DNA from: an uncultured Gammaproteobacteria bacterium
GTDB taxonomy: Bacteria > Pseudomonadota > Gammaproteobacteria > Arenicellales > Poriferihabitantaceae
Length of the DNA: 64,000 nt
Assembly (NCBI GenBank): GCA_947259885.1
Contig: CAMYNW010000001.1
Span: 62,001 to 126,000 of the forward strand
Direction: 5' to 3'
Shown: piece by piece, positions 36,101 to 45,107 of the stretch
How the letters are laid out: each line of letters begins with the position of its first letter
Position numbering within the stretch: the first letter of the stretch is position 1
Notes under the pieces: generated by a model
What the model was told of the DNA's origin: nothing
The model's database searches: none
The model's input: only the letters and a program-made list of their open reading frames with translations
Translations under genes and position numbers: made by a program

Positions 36101-36354
36101 GAGTTAATAAAGTCAAAGAAGGTCGACCTCATGTGGTCGACCGTATTAAAAACAACGACTTTGATTTGATTATCAACACCACTTCGGACAAGCAAAGCCT
36201 TAAGGATTCCTATACAATTCGTCGAGAAGCCCTGTTGCACAAGGTTACTTACTTCACCACTCTTGCTGGCGCACGGGCCGCAGTGGAGGCACACCGAGCT
36301 GCAGGCAAAATATCAATAAATAGACTTCAGTCGCTTCACCAGCGAGCCGATTAG
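33130..36354 (+). CDS. carB: Carbamoyl-phosphate synthase large subunit
   Basis: Synthetase subunit of 1074 residues, full family length. It has two homologous ATP-grasp halves: the first with [19 protein letters not shown] (about residues 14-32) and [17 protein letters not shown], the second with [19 protein letters not shown] (about 566-584) and [15 protein letters not shown]. The C-terminal allosteric MGS-like domain begins around residue 940 ([14 protein letters not shown]) and in homologues binds UMP and ornithine. Start ATG 33130 overlaps the carA stop; a second ATG follows immediately at 33133. No disruptions were seen. Confidence 0.97.
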   Translation: MMGKRADIQSVLIIGAGPIIIGQACEFDYSGVQACKALKEEGYRVILVNSNPATIMTDPDFADATYIEPIHWATLEKVIEVERPDAILPTMGGQTGLNCALDLHRHGVLEKFGVEMIGATREAIDMAEDRDLFRKAMRRIGLETVNGEIAHDLDQARAVLQNIGFPAIIRPSFTLGGTGGGIAYNHDEFDDICLRGLDASPTKELLIEESILGWKEFEMEVVRDKADNCIIVCSIENFDPMGVHTGDSITVAPSQTLTDKEYQLMRDASIAVLREIGVDTGGSNVQFAINPENGRMIIIEMNPRVSRSSALASKATGFPIAKVAAKLAVGFTLDQLQNDITGGATPASFEPTIDYVVTKIPRFDFEKFPQADATLTTQMKSVGEVMAIGRTFQESFQKALRGLENGSDGLDELELEETGEPLETVLSAKLRVPGAERVWYLAEAFRHGMDLEQIHSICKIDPWFLGEFEDIVLAEEDIKRQTLEGIAPDILWGWKRMGFSDRRLAKLMSVDEQQVREFRFTNKIHPVYKRVDSCAAEFDTSTAYLYSSYDQECEAEPSNQRKIMVLGGGPNRIGQGIEFDYCCVHASMALREEGYETIMVNCNPETVSTDYDTSNRLYFESLTLEDVLEIVRVEKPLGVIVQYGGQTPLKLARGLERAGTPIIGTSPESIHRAEDREYFQKLLTELNLLQPPNRTASTAEQALALAEEIGYPLVVRPSYVLGGRAMEIVHSAEDLYAYMTSALRVSFDSPVLLDRFLNDAIEVDVDAICDGERVIIGGIMEHIEEAGVHSGDSACSLPPFSLSASVQKELTRQTKEMAIALNVIGLMNVQFAVKGDEIYVLEVNPRASRTVPFVSKATARPLAKIAACCMVGKSLESQNISETWEPNFYSVKEAVFPFIKFPGVDTVLGPEMKSTGEVMGIGESFGDAFDKATQAAGSRIPREGKVLISLRNEDQGASVGVAKYFSDNGFEIIATDGTSKVFSTAGIPVTRVNKVKEGRPHVVDRIKNNDFDLIINTTSDKQSLKDSYTIRREALLHKVTYFTTLAGARAAVEAHRAAGKISINRLQSLHQRAD

Positions 36355-36405
36355 GCATTAGATAAATCTGAACAGCTGGAAATCGACTGAGGCTGGAATT
36401 TGCCA

Positions 36406-36888
36406 ATGAACACCGAACGAGTAATCCTGACCAACGCTGGAGCCGAAAAGTTGCGGGCGGAACTGAAAAATCTGAAGAGCGTGGAACGCCCCAAAGTTAT
36501 TGCAGCGATAGCAGAAGCCAGGTCCCATGGAGACCTGTCTGAAAACGCTGAATACGATGCGGCCAAGGAACAACAAGGATTCATCGAGGGTCGAATCGCC
36601 GAGCTTGAAGGCAGCCTGTCGATTGCTGAAATAATAGACCCAAAAAGTTTAGCTAACTCGGGTAAAGTGGTTTTTGGTGTCAAGGTAGATCTTTACGATG
36701 AGGAAAAGGATTCTGAAGTGACCTATCAGCTGGTAGGAAACCTAGAAGCAGATCTCGAACAAGGTAAAATTTCTATCAGATCACCCATTGGCAAAGCTCT
36801 GCTTGGCAAGAAAGAGGGTGATGAAGTGGAGGTGAATGCGCCTGGCGGTAAGCGAATTTATGAGGTTTTAAAGGTCAACTACGATTAA
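36406..36888 (+). CDS. greA: Transcription elongation factor GreA
   Basis: Secondary-channel factor that stimulates transcript cleavage by stalled RNA polymerase. The N-terminal coiled coil contains [19 protein letters not shown], the catalytic tip region is [19 protein letters not shown] (with the two acidic tip residues), and the C-terminal FKBP-like domain ends [20 protein letters not shown] and [12 protein letters not shown]. The ATG at 36406 gives 160 residues. A TTG at 36400, seven bases after GAGG (36389-36392), would add two residues and cannot be excluded. It is 51 bp after carB, the conserved position. Confidence 0.95.
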   Translation: MNTERVILTNAGAEKLRAELKNLKSVERPKVIAAIAEARSHGDLSENAEYDAAKEQQGFIEGRIAELEGSLSIAEIIDPKSLANSGKVVFGVKVDLYDEEKDSEVTYQLVGNLEADLEQGKISIRSPIGKALLGKKEGDEVEVNAPGGKRIYEVLKVNYD

Positions 36889-36911
36889 GTTGCGCTAAGG
36901 CCCTCTGTGCC

Positions 36912-37775
36912 ATGAAACCCTTGGATGTGATTCTGGCTTTACTGGTGCCAGTAATCTGGGGAATGGGTTTTGTTGTTGCCAAGGCGGCAATGGAGCACTT
37001 TCCACCAATCCTATTAATGGCCCTGCGATTTAGTGTTACCGCACTTGTTTTAGTATGGTGGTTTCGCCCGCCGAAAGGTATTCTAATGGATTTATTCTGG
37101 GTGGCCATGGTGAGCGCAGCATTGCAATATAGTCTTACCTTTACCGGGCTTAAAGAGATCGACGCCTCCACTGCCGCGCTACTTGTGCAGCTAGAAGTGC
37201 CTTTTGGGGTGCTGATGGGATACCTGTTTTTTCATGATCGAATCACTACATGGCAAGTATTTGGCATGATGCTGGCATTTGCAGGGACAACACTAATTGT
37301 AGGCGAACCATCTCTTGCCAACAGTATGTTTCATATGATGTTGGTGATTGCGGGTGCCTTTACCTGGTCCGTAGGTCAGGTAATGCTGAAACGTCTTGGT
37401 GCTGTGGGTGGATTCACTTTAATAACCTGGATCGCGGTACTGGCTACTCCGCAACTTTTTATTGCTTCGTTTGTAGTTGAAACAGGCCAGTGGGAAGCTA
37501 TTCGAACTGCATATTGGGGAGTCTGGATGGCGGTTGTATACCTTGGAATAATTATGACAGCGGTAGGCTACGCGATGTGGTATCACCTACTGGGTAAATA
37601 CTCGGTGGGCCACGTAATGCCGTTTTTACTACTGTTACCTGTGGCGGCAGTAGCGGGAGGAGTTCTTTTTCTTGACGAAGTCCTGACGCCAAAAATATTG
37701 ATCGGTGGCGTGCTTTCCTTGGCTGGCGTTGCGATCATTACGATCATAGGGCAGCGGCGACGCCGTCTGATTTAG
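36912..37775 (+). CDS. EamA-family (DMT superfamily) transporter
   Basis: Inner-membrane protein of 287 residues with ten hydrophobic helices in two EamA repeats. The first repeat begins LALLVPVIWGMGFVVAKAAM, a typical EamA opening, and the second includes AGAFTWSVGQVMLKRLG and the final GGVLSLAGVAIITIIG. Members of this family (YedA, RhaT-like, amino-acid exporters) usually export metabolites; the substrate here is unknown. It starts 23 bp after greA and is likely co-transcribed with it. Confidence 0.87.
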   Translation: MKPLDVILALLVPVIWGMGFVVAKAAMEHFPPILLMALRFSVTALVLVWWFRPPKGILMDLFWVAMVSAALQYSLTFTGLKEIDASTAALLVQLEVPFGVLMGYLFFHDRITTWQVFGMMLAFAGTTLIVGEPSLANSMFHMMLVIAGAFTWSVGQVMLKRLGAVGGFTLITWIAVLATPQLFIASFVVETGQWEAIRTAYWGVWMAVVYLGIIMTAVGYAMWYHLLGKYSVGHVMPFLLLLPVAAVAGGVLFLDEVLTPKILIGGVLSLAGVAIITIIGQRRRRLI

Positions 37776-37868
37776 TTGGCTGGGAACAGTATCGCGAAAA
37801 TGGCGTCTACCCGCTTGGCATCTTTGGATAAAATAAGTTTTTGCATTTGCATTAGTGAGACGTGATCC

Positions 37869-39644
37869 GTGACTAACGACCAGATAATTCTTTTTAGTCT
37901 CTTAGGCGTTATTTTTGGCCTGCTGATATGGGGGAAGATTCGCTATGACCTGATAGCCTTTGGTGCGTTGACGGTTGCAGTGGTGATTGGTGTGGTGCCG
38001 CAGAATCAGGCTTTTGACGGATTTGGACATCATGCAACAATGATCATTGCGCTCGTTTTAGTGGTTAGTCGCGGACTTTCAAATTCTGGGGCAATTGAAC
38101 TGATTGCCCGGTATGTTGTAGATGCAGGACGGTCGCTGTTTATGCATATTAGCGTGATGTCTGCGGTGGCGGCAGCGCTATCAGCGTTGATGAATAACGT
38201 TGCCGCATTAGCGCTTCTTATGCCCATTGATATGCAAGCAGCCAACAAGGCTAAACGCAGTCCTGCACTGAGTCTTATGCCACTCTCCTTTGCCTCTATT
38301 CTTGGAGGTCTTATTACCTTAATCGGGACTCCTCCAAACATTATTATCGCAAGCTTTAGAGAGCAGGCAATGGGAGAGCCATTTGGTATGTTCGATTTTA
38401 CTCCAGTGGGACTTGTGACAGCGTTGGTTGGGGTTGTATTTATTGCTTTGATTGGCTGGAAGCTGATACCTGCAAGTAGTTCAGCCAGGAACGCGGCTGA
38501 AACATTGTTTCAGGTTCAGGAATATGTTGCTGAGGTGCGGGTAGGAGAAAAATCTTCGGTCATAGGACAATCCGTGAAAGATCTCGACGTTCCCGCCGAG
38601 GAGGCGGATGTCGTGATTGTTGGATTGGTGCGCAACGGAAAGCGGGTGCCGGGTCGTGCACGACGAGAACAGATCCGGCAGGGAGATTTGCTGGTGATTG
38701 AGGCAAACGCGGAATCGATCGATGCGTTTGTCGGCGCCTTGAAACTGGAGTATCAAGGGTCAGAAAACCACGGGGGAATCCTCGGCGAAGACCTGTCGCT
38801 GATCGAGGTAGTGGTGCCAGAGAACGCACGGATTGAGGGTCGAACTGCACTGAGTGTCAAATTAATGTATCGACATGGGGTAACACTGCTTGGTGTATCA
38901 AGACAGGGTAATGCATTTCGTGATCGTGTGCGTAAGCTGACGATAAAAGCAGGCGATGTGCTGCTATTGTTGGGTCAAAGCGAGCGTCTCAATGACGTCG
39001 CGATCTGGTTGGGGGGATTGCCTCTTCAGGCGCGCGATCTGCAGGTCATTCAACGGAATAAGGCCTGGATTGCAGTGACAAGTTTTGTGCTTGCAATCAG
39101 TGCCGCTACTGCAGGAATAATTCATCTGCCAGAAGCGCTTGCTCTTGTGTGCATTACTATGGTTGGGTTCAATATTGTACCCTTGCGAGAGATATATACG
39201 TCTATCGAATGGCCAGTAATTGTTTTACTGGGTTCGATGATCCCGATTGGAACGGCTCTTGAAGCTTCGGGTGGCACTGCATTGATTGCTTCAGAAATCG
39301 TCAACGTTTCCGCGCAGTATGGCCCTATTGTTGTCTTGACTCTGCTGATGATCGTTACGATGACATTGTCCGATGTGCTGAATAACACTGCGACCACCGT
39401 AATTGCCGCGCCAATCGCTATTGATATCGCGCACCGTCTAGGGGTGAACCCCGATCCGTTTCTGATGGCCGTTGCGGTAGCCGCCTCCTGTGCATTTCTG
39501 ACGCCGATTGGTCATAAGAATAATACCCTGATCATGGGTCCCGGTGGATATCGTTTTGGTGACTACTGGAGAATGGGGCTGCCATTGGAAATTATTGTTA
39601 TCCTGGTTTCGATACCTATGATCATGTTGGTGTGGCCTTTCTGA
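37869..39644 (+). CDS. SLC13-family permease with two RCK_C domains
   Basis: A 591-residue anion permease of the DASS/CitT type. Two membrane halves flank two regulatory RCK_C (TrkA_C) domains. The first half includes FDGFGHHATMIIALVLVVSR and LIGTPPNIIIASFREQ, the SNT-like substrate motif. The second half includes TALEASGGTALIASEIV and the repeated motif LTPIGHKNNTLIMGPGGY. The RCK_C domains span about residues 220-295 (EKSSVIGQSVKDLDVP) and 305-375 (ENARIEGRTALSVKLM). GTG start at 37869. Substrate may be sulfate, dicarboxylate or another anion; the sequence alone does not decide it. Confidence 0.86.
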   Translation: MTNDQIILFSLLGVIFGLLIWGKIRYDLIAFGALTVAVVIGVVPQNQAFDGFGHHATMIIALVLVVSRGLSNSGAIELIARYVVDAGRSLFMHISVMSAVAAALSALMNNVAALALLMPIDMQAANKAKRSPALSLMPLSFASILGGLITLIGTPPNIIIASFREQAMGEPFGMFDFTPVGLVTALVGVVFIALIGWKLIPASSSARNAAETLFQVQEYVAEVRVGEKSSVIGQSVKDLDVPAEEADVVIVGLVRNGKRVPGRARREQIRQGDLLVIEANAESIDAFVGALKLEYQGSENHGGILGEDLSLIEVVVPENARIEGRTALSVKLMYRHGVTLLGVSRQGNAFRDRVRKLTIKAGDVLLLLGQSERLNDVAIWLGGLPLQARDLQVIQRNKAWIAVTSFVLAISAATAGIIHLPEALALVCITMVGFNIVPLREIYTSIEWPVIVLLGSMIPIGTALEASGGTALIASEIVNVSAQYGPIVVLTLLMIVTMTLSDVLNNTATTVIAAPIAIDIAHRLGVNPDPFLMAVAVAASCAFLTPIGHKNNTLIMGPGGYRFGDYWRMGLPLEIIVILVSIPMIMLVWPF

Positions 39645-39967
39645 ATTCGTAAGACAGTATCTTTACTGCGAACCAGTTTTAAATGCAGGCGGTTTAATTC
39701 TAGACATGGTTACTGAAAATTCACCTGCGATCGGCGCTGTAAAATTTGTGAAAGATGTAGATTGTTGCCTCCGAAGCTGCCAGTTATGACTTTCCGGTAA
39801 CGTGATCAGAGGCATCTCGCTTGCTATTTACGAAGGCAAGTTAACTTGGTTACGGTAGCGAAAATGACACCGCAGTCAGGCGAGTGTATGCGCGACAGGG
39901 CAATATCAATTTGCCTGAAGTTATCCGCGATGGCTGGGTCTTTAATGATTTTGCTTTTGTTAAATTA
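39645..39967. other. Intergenic region upstream of the tungstate operon
   Basis: No convincing reading frame, RNA gene or terminator was found in these 323 bp. The region becomes very AT-rich toward 39955, where the operator pair starts. It may hold the promoter and leader of the tup operon, but no clear -35/-10 pair was found. Confidence 0.6.
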
Positions 39968-39991
39968 ATATATGTAATATATTACATATAT
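39968..39991. promoter_or_regulatory. Candidate operator O1 of the tup operon (24-bp perfect palindrome)
   Basis: A 24-bp perfect inverted repeat built on ATATGTA (39970-39976), a six-base AT spacer and TACATAT (39983-39989). The half-sites resemble the TATAT/TACATA-type arms of E. coli ModE operators. It lies 64 bp upstream of the permease start codon. A second copy with the same N6 spacing is at 40035-40054. Binding by the ModE-like protein encoded at 42445-43512 is inferred. Confidence 0.7.
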
Positions 39992-40034
39992 ACTTTTGAA
40001 AAAAGTTTAATTACATTAGGAAATATCTACTTTA

Positions 40035-40054
40035 ATATGTAGAAAATTACATAT
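40035..40054. promoter_or_regulatory. Candidate operator O2 overlapping the tupB translation start region
   Basis: ATATGTA (40035-40041), six bases (GAAAAT), then TACATAT (40048-40054): the same arms and spacing as O1. Its right arm ends at the base before the ATG of the permease gene. The centre is 65 bp from that of O1, about six helical turns, so bound dimers could lie on the same DNA face. Because it occupies the place of the ribosome-binding site, it could also affect translation. Confidence 0.65.
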
Positions 40055-40753
40055 ATGTCTACCTTTTCTTCCTCATTCTCAACCGCGGTAGATTTGGTAC
40101 TGACTGCGAATCCTGAGCTTGCGGAAATTGTTTTTTTATCGCTCAGAGTCAGTGTCAGTGCAGTTCTTATTGCAACCTTGGTTGGCATGCCCCTGGGTGC
40201 GCTACTCGCAATACGGAGATTTCCTGGCAGGGCGACCATCGCCACTGTACTGAGCAGTCTAATGGGATTACCGCCGGTAGTTCTCGGCCTGATTGTGTAC
40301 CTGTTGTTATCCAGGGCCGGGCCATTAGGGGAGTATGGTCTGCTGTTTACACCGACGGCAATGGTTATGGCGCAGACGTTACTGGTTCTGCCGATCATCG
40401 CCGCACTGACCCGGCAGATTCTGGCGGATCTACACCAACATTACGATGAACAATTTCGATCATTTCGTCTTAGTGGTTGGAAGGGTATTCAAACGTTGTT
40501 ATGGGAGGGCCGATTCAGTTTGCTTACGGCATTGCTCGCGGGGTTTGGACGCGCCAGCGCGGAAGTCGGTGCAGTGATGATTGTCGGCGGTAATATTAAT
40601 CATGTGACTCGCGTGATGACTACTACTATCGCGATGGAAACCAGCAAAGGAGATTTCAGTTTGGCCTTGGCTCTTGGAATTATCCTGATTCTTCTGGTGC
40701 TCAGCGTAAACGTTTTAGTATCGCTGATACAGGCAATGGAGAACGAAGCTTGA
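40055..40753 (+). CDS. tupB: Tungstate-type ABC transporter permease
   Basis: Inner-membrane permease subunit of 232 residues with five to six hydrophobic helices, TupB/WtpB type. It begins after a short N-terminus with LAEIVFLSLRVSVSAVLIAT and contains GLPPVVLGLIVYLLLSRAG. The EAA-type loop for the ATPase is LTALLAGFGRASAEVGAVMI (about 156-175). No Shine-Dalgarno sequence is apparent before the ATG, since the palindrome O2 sits there. The stop overlaps the next gene by 4 bp. Specificity for tungstate over molybdate comes from the TupA-type binding protein encoded two genes downstream. Confidence 0.88.
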   Translation: MSTFSSSFSTAVDLVLTANPELAEIVFLSLRVSVSAVLIATLVGMPLGALLAIRRFPGRATIATVLSSLMGLPPVVLGLIVYLLLSRAGPLGEYGLLFTPTAMVMAQTLLVLPIIAALTRQILADLHQHYDEQFRSFRLSGWKGIQTLLWEGRFSLLTALLAGFGRASAEVGAVMIVGGNINHVTRVMTTTIAMETSKGDFSLALALGIILILLVLSVNVLVSLIQAMENEA

Positions 40754-41550
40754 GAGACAAAAACGTTTTGCATTTAGTGCATGACATTAGTTCGAATCGG
40801 AGCTACGAATGTGATTTACGTTCATCTTCGGGGGCGAGTGGAATATTGCCCCTTGAGCTGACAGATGTAGGATACGAAGTTGCAGGGCAGTGGCTGCTTT
40901 CTGACATCAATTTGAAAATTGAAGAAGATCGGTCAACCATTATCCTGGGACCAAACGGAGCAGGTAAAACGCTGTTGCTCCGTATATGTCACGGGCTGCT
41001 GGCGCCATCCAGGGGGAGTGTTCGCTGGCAGAATCCCAGTATGGCGCATTCTGCATCTGCTCAGGCGATGGTTTTTCAGCGCCCGGTTATGTTGAAGCGC
41101 AGTGTAAGAAAAAACATTGAATACGCCATGAAGGTATGCGGCATAGATCCCGCATCCAGACCCCATCAGTTAGCAGCTGCGTTAGAGGTTTCCGGACTGG
41201 AAAAACATGCAGACCAGCGAGCTACTCATCTCTCGGGTGGCGAACAGCAACGATTGGCACTAGCGCGGTGTGTTGCGATTAATCCAATGGTTTTATTTCT
41301 CGACGAACCAACGGCGCATCTTGATCCCACCGCGACTCGTCAGATTGAGTCAATGATTGCTTCACTGCGAGATAGCGGAACCGAGATCATCATGGTGACC
41401 CATGACCTAGGACAAGCCAGACGTCTGGCTGACCGTGTTGTGTTCATGCATGACGGAAAAGTTCTTATATCCGCAGAGGCGGGCGAATTTTTTAACAATC
41501 CAAAGAGCCCCGAAGCTGCCGCGTTTCTCCAAGGCAATCTTTTATGGTAG
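40750..41550 (+). CDS. tupC: Tungstate-type ABC transporter ATP-binding protein
   Basis: ATPase subunit of 266 residues. Walker A is LGPNGAGKTLLLR (about residues 66-78), Q-loop MVFQRPVMLKRSV, signature LSGGEQQRLALAR (about 156-168), Walker B VLFLDEPTAHLDP and H-loop MVTHD. It starts with TTG at 40750, overlapping the permease stop. The first 35 residues before the ATPase fold are unusually polar and not typical of the family; a later start cannot be excluded. It lacks the C-terminal TOBE domain seen in ModC. Confidence 0.9.
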   Translation: MRDKNVLHLVHDISSNRSYECDLRSSSGASGILPLELTDVGYEVAGQWLLSDINLKIEEDRSTIILGPNGAGKTLLLRICHGLLAPSRGSVRWQNPSMAHSASAQAMVFQRPVMLKRSVRKNIEYAMKVCGIDPASRPHQLAAALEVSGLEKHADQRATHLSGGEQQRLALARCVAINPMVLFLDEPTAHLDPTATRQIESMIASLRDSGTEIIMVTHDLGQARRLADRVVFMHDGKVLISAEAGEFFNNPKSPEAAAFLQGNLLW

Positions 41551-41580
41551 TCGTAAAACTTTAAATTTTACTAATTCACA

Positions 41581-42414
41581 ATGACTCGCAAATACTTTTT
41601 AATAAAACATACGCTGTTTTTGTTTGTCTTGATGGCTGGATCGAGCGACCTACAGGCTGAGAGTCGATTTATTACCATAGCGTCTACCACTTCTACCGAG
41701 AACTCGGGTCTTTACGAGTACTTGCTACCGAAATTTGCTGGTGCTACCGCTATTGATGTTCGAGTTGTGGCCGTAGGTACCGGCAAGGCGATCAAGATCG
41801 CAGAGAAAGGTGATGCAGACGTTCTTCTGGTGCACCACAAACCATCTGAGGAAAGATTTGTTTCCGATGGATTTGGAGTTGAACGTTATGATGTGATGTA
41901 CAACGATTTCGTCATCGTCGGACCCAGTTCAGATCCCGCAGGGGTGGCCGGATTCAGCAGCGTGGGGAATGCATTACAAAAAATTGCTGACAGTGGCAGT
42001 ACCTTTACATCACGCGGGGACGATAGCGGCACCCATAAAAAAGAATTATCGTTATGGCAAGCAGCAGGGATAGATGTACTAGAGCACGATGGAGCATGGT
42101 ACAGGGAAACCGGTTCGGGAATGGGGGCGACACTGAATGTTGCAGCAGGGATGGATGGCTACACGATGACGGATCGTTCCACTTGGCTTAAGTTCTCCAA
42201 TAAGGCTAACCTGAAACTTCTAGTCGAAGGGGATCCTATGTTGTTCAATCAGTATGGTGTTATTTTGGTAAATCCGTCACTGCACTCGCATATAAAGGCT
42301 ACGGATGGCCAATTATTTATTGATTGGCTGATATCTGAGCCCGGTCAGCTGGAAATTAACCAATACAGAATTGAAGGTCGGCAGGCATTTTTCGCAAATG
42401 CTCCTATTCAGTAA
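41581..42414 (+). CDS. tupA: Tungstate-binding periplasmic protein (TupA-like)
   Basis: Substrate-binding protein of 277 residues. A signal peptide (HTLFLFVLMAGSSDLQA) ends near residue 28. The mature start has the oxyanion-binding TTST motif in TIASTTSTENSGL, characteristic of TupA, and continues with ALVHHKPSEE-like and SRGDDSGTHKKEL segments; the latter (about 141-153) supplies further ligand residues in this family. TMTDRSTWLKF is another TupA-like block. It would capture tungstate in the periplasm and deliver it to TupBC. No tungsten enzyme gene is in the window. Confidence 0.9.
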   Translation: MTRKYFLIKHTLFLFVLMAGSSDLQAESRFITIASTTSTENSGLYEYLLPKFAGATAIDVRVVAVGTGKAIKIAEKGDADVLLVHHKPSEERFVSDGFGVERYDVMYNDFVIVGPSSDPAGVAGFSSVGNALQKIADSGSTFTSRGDDSGTHKKELSLWQAAGIDVLEHDGAWYRETGSGMGATLNVAAGMDGYTMTDRSTWLKFSNKANLKLLVEGDPMLFNQYGVILVNPSLHSHIKATDGQLFIDWLISEPGQLEINQYRIEGRQAFFANAPIQ

Positions 42415-42444
42415 TATGAAAAACCTTATCCGGAAAATTGTATT

Positions 42445-43512
42445 TTGATAGTTGAACTCGATCTTTCCTGGCGTCTTGGGCCCGAACTTGCAAAACCGGT
42501 GCCCCCTATTTTATTTGCGCTGCTACGTGCCGTAGAAAGCGAAGGAAGCCTCAGTGCTGCTGCAAAGCAATGCAGAATATCCTACCGTAGTGCGTGGAAT
42601 CAGATAAATATCTGGGAGAATAACCTTGGATCACCACTTATTCATTCGACCAGGGGTCAGGGGGCCACGCTGAGCCTGCTTGGAGCCGGGATAACATGGG
42701 GTTTTGATTTTGCCAAAGATCAATTGCGGGAGGCTTCCAACACGACTGCAAATCATATCCAAAGTGAACTGAATCATGTGCTACAAAAACCTTCGGCTCA
42801 ATTACTTTCCATTCAAGCCAGTCATTGCCTCAGTCACGATTTGCTGAGAAAGTTATTCCATAGCCAGACGGGCAACGTTCTGGAACTCAAGCATTGTGGC
42901 AGTGGGCGGAGCCTTGAACACCTGCGTGCAGGGGATTGTGACGCTGCTGGTTTTCATCTTGTTGATGGCCAGCTTCGTCGCAGTTTTTGTGACAAATACA
43001 TGCAGTTGATAGATGTCGATAAAACCAGACTAGTCCATAGCTTAAAGCGTAGACAAGGATTGATTGTAAAGCGTGGTAATCCCATGGGCCTGCGGGATTT
43101 GATCGACCTTGCTGGAGGCGGTATGAGGCTGGTTAACAGGCAACCAAGTTCGGGTACTAGGTTGTTGTTTGACCAACTGTTAATTGATCAAGGCATAAAT
43201 CCAGATGAGATCAATGGTTATGACAATGAGGAATTCACTCACTCCGCTGTAGCAGCTCTAGTTGCAGGTGGCTCTGCGGATGTTGGGGTAGGTATAGAAG
43301 CGGCGGCCCTGAAATTTAATCTGGGCTTCATCCCGCTCGCGACCGAAACATACTACTACGCCATACCAAAGAACAAATGGGAATATGAAGGAGTACAGGC
43401 ATTACTCGGATTGTTGGCTGGGGCCAGTTGGAACCAGGGCATAAAAAAGATTGAGGGGTATGATGCGTCTCGAGCAGGAACGGTGCAAGACGCCGCTCAA
43501 GTACTGAACTAA
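42445..43512 (+). CDS. ModE-like HTH regulator fused to a PBP-like sensor domain
   Basis: A 355-residue probable transcription factor. The N-terminal winged helix (about residues 15-95) resembles ModE: ESEGSLSAAAKQCRISYRSA (31-50) followed by WNQINIWENNLGSPLI, then RGQGATLSLLG. In place of the ModE MOP/TOBE domains, the C-terminal part (about 125-345) is a periplasmic-binding-protein-like fold: SIQASHCLSHDLLRKLF, RLVNRQPSSGTRLLFDQL and VAALVAGGSADVGVGIEAAA. The second half likely senses an oxyanion or molybdenum/tungsten cofactor precursor in the cytoplasm; no signal peptide is present. TTG start at 42445, 30 bp after tupA. It is the natural candidate for binding the twin palindromes O1 and O2. 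Confidence 0.87.
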   Translation: MIVELDLSWRLGPELAKPVPPILFALLRAVESEGSLSAAAKQCRISYRSAWNQINIWENNLGSPLIHSTRGQGATLSLLGAGITWGFDFAKDQLREASNTTANHIQSELNHVLQKPSAQLLSIQASHCLSHDLLRKLFHSQTGNVLELKHCGSGRSLEHLRAGDCDAAGFHLVDGQLRRSFCDKYMQLIDVDKTRLVHSLKRRQGLIVKRGNPMGLRDLIDLAGGGMRLVNRQPSSGTRLLFDQLLIDQGINPDEINGYDNEEFTHSAVAALVAGGSADVGVGIEAAALKFNLGFIPLATETYYYAIPKNKWEYEGVQALLGLLAGASWNQGIKKIEGYDASRAGTVQDAAQVLN

Positions 43513-43544
43513 GAATAAATCGAATAATTCAATACCATTGAGCG

Positions 43545-45107
43545 CTAAGCGAGAAACAAGATACGAAAACCGCTTTTGTACGAATCGCTCAAGTACTCCA
43601 CGTCGGCACCGTTAATATTGCAAATCTCCCGAACCATAAAGAAATCTATTCCAGTGTCGGATGACTTGAATGGCTCAAACAGGGCCTCTCTTTCTGAAGG
43701 ATCAATAGCCAGCCCGTAGTCAATTATCTCAAGAAACGGATTGCCTAATTCGTCAATGCCGGTGTGCAAAAATATTTCCACTGAGGGTCCAATTGTAGCA
43801 ATATGCGCCAAGCTGTTTTCGCATAAATTGCTAAGTATTTGTTCAAATTGAATTGGGTCAAACACGATTTTTATTGCTTCACCGCTGATATTAAAATGTA
43901 CATTTTTTTCATGTTCTTTTGTATTAAAAGTTTCTATGAAATTTTTTAACCAGGGTGTTAAGGCAAAACGTTTTTGTTGGGCCTGGCCGGTCCGGCTTCT
44001 ATCGAGAACAGATTCAACAATGCGATCTATTCGCTGAGCATTCTTTCGAATTTCGCCAATGGATTGTGCATATCGCTGATCTGAATCATCAGGCGGAGCC
44101 AGAAGTTGTGCGGCATGATTTATTGCGTTAAGAGGGTTACGGATTTCATGCGCGATGGATGAGGCCATGCGTCCCACAGATGCCAGCCTGGATTCTCTGG
44201 TACGGTTGGCGGTTTCAGTTTTGTTCTCAACTTTTAGTAGCAATCCATTGAATAAAGGGAAGGTGCCGATCTCCAAAATATTATTACCTACATGGGTGGT
44301 AAAGATTGCTGCCTTGGAAGAGTTGATGATGCGTATGATATATTTTGCCAGTTTACCCTCGATGTGATCCATCGAGATCAGGCTGCCAATTAATATTTTT
44401 GCGGTATCATTAATCTGCCGTATATTAAGAGTGCTATCCAGGACAACGATACCCACATCGAGTTTATCGACAGCCAACCGATTAATTTGACTGAGATTGG
44501 CAAGATCGATCCCGCGCCTCTCAACTGTTAATTCGTCGGACAACGTTCTGCGGGCCAGATACCCGACTGCACAGGAAATCACAAAAAATCCTACTGTTGT
44601 GACCACTGGAAAATAAAAATTACTGTAAGTGGATTCTCCGGAAAGAGAGTCAACATAATTTGGATACAGTATCAGGATCGCACAAACTGCTGCATAAATA
44701 AATGAAACTTGAAGACGAAAGACCAAACCCACCGCTGCGATCGTCACATAAAGAGCTATGGTTACAGACTCGGTCAGAAAACCGGAGAGCGCAATAACTC
44801 CGATCAAGACTATATCAATTATAAAAGTTGTATGGGTTTGGGTACGTAGCTTAGGTAAACGGCGGTATATGTTATGGAACGTGATTAGAGCCAGAAAGAT
44901 TAATCCAGCTGCGGGGATACCCAGAACTAAATACAGGTCTGGTCGTTCCATCGCGAGGGCCAAGGCATAACTTTGCACACCGAATAAACAGCCCAAGCCA
45001 AACCTGTAAAAATTATAGTAAAGCAGCAGGCGCCACGAGCCGGCGGCGCCCATTTCAGGTTCCCGCGACCGATTCAGTATCTTCGCTTTTTTAGATTGCC
45101 TCGCCAT
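43545..45107 (-). CDS. PilS-like sensor histidine kinase with degenerate ATP-binding motifs
   Basis: A 520-residue membrane protein. The N-terminal half has about six helices (residues 27-185) like PilS, starting LLLYYNFYRFGLG. A PAS-like segment follows (about 205-290) and then the dimerisation/phosphoacceptor domain with an intact H-box SSIAHEIRNPLNAINHAAQL, His320. The catalytic domain has an N-box SNLCENSLAH (Asn431). G1 reads DYGLAI (463-468) where DxGxG is expected, and G2 reads DTGIDF (484-489) in place of the usual GTGLGL. The F-box FEPF is kept. ATP binding and autophosphorylation may therefore be impaired. No response regulator gene (pilR or other) is adjacent. It converges with the tup regulator gene. 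Confidence 0.85.
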   Translation of the reverse strand: MARQSKKAKILNRSREPEMGAAGSWRLLLYYNFYRFGLGCLFGVQSYALALAMERPDLYLVLGIPAAGLIFLALITFHNIYRRLPKLRTQTHTTFIIDIVLIGVIALSGFLTESVTIALYVTIAAVGLVFRLQVSFIYAAVCAILILYPNYVDSLSGESTYSNFYFPVVTTVGFFVISCAVGYLARRTLSDELTVERRGIDLANLSQINRLAVDKLDVGIVVLDSTLNIRQINDTAKILIGSLISMDHIEGKLAKYIIRIINSSKAAIFTTHVGNNILEIGTFPLFNGLLLKVENKTETANRTRESRLASVGRMASSIAHEIRNPLNAINHAAQLLAPPDDSDQRYAQSIGEIRKNAQRIDRIVESVLDRSRTGQAQQKRFALTPWLKNFIETFNTKEHEKNVHFNISGEAIKIVFDPIQFEQILSNLCENSLAHIATIGPSVEIFLHTGIDELGNPFLEIIDYGLAIDPSEREALFEPFKSSDTGIDFFMVREICNINGADVEYLSDSYKSGFRILFLA

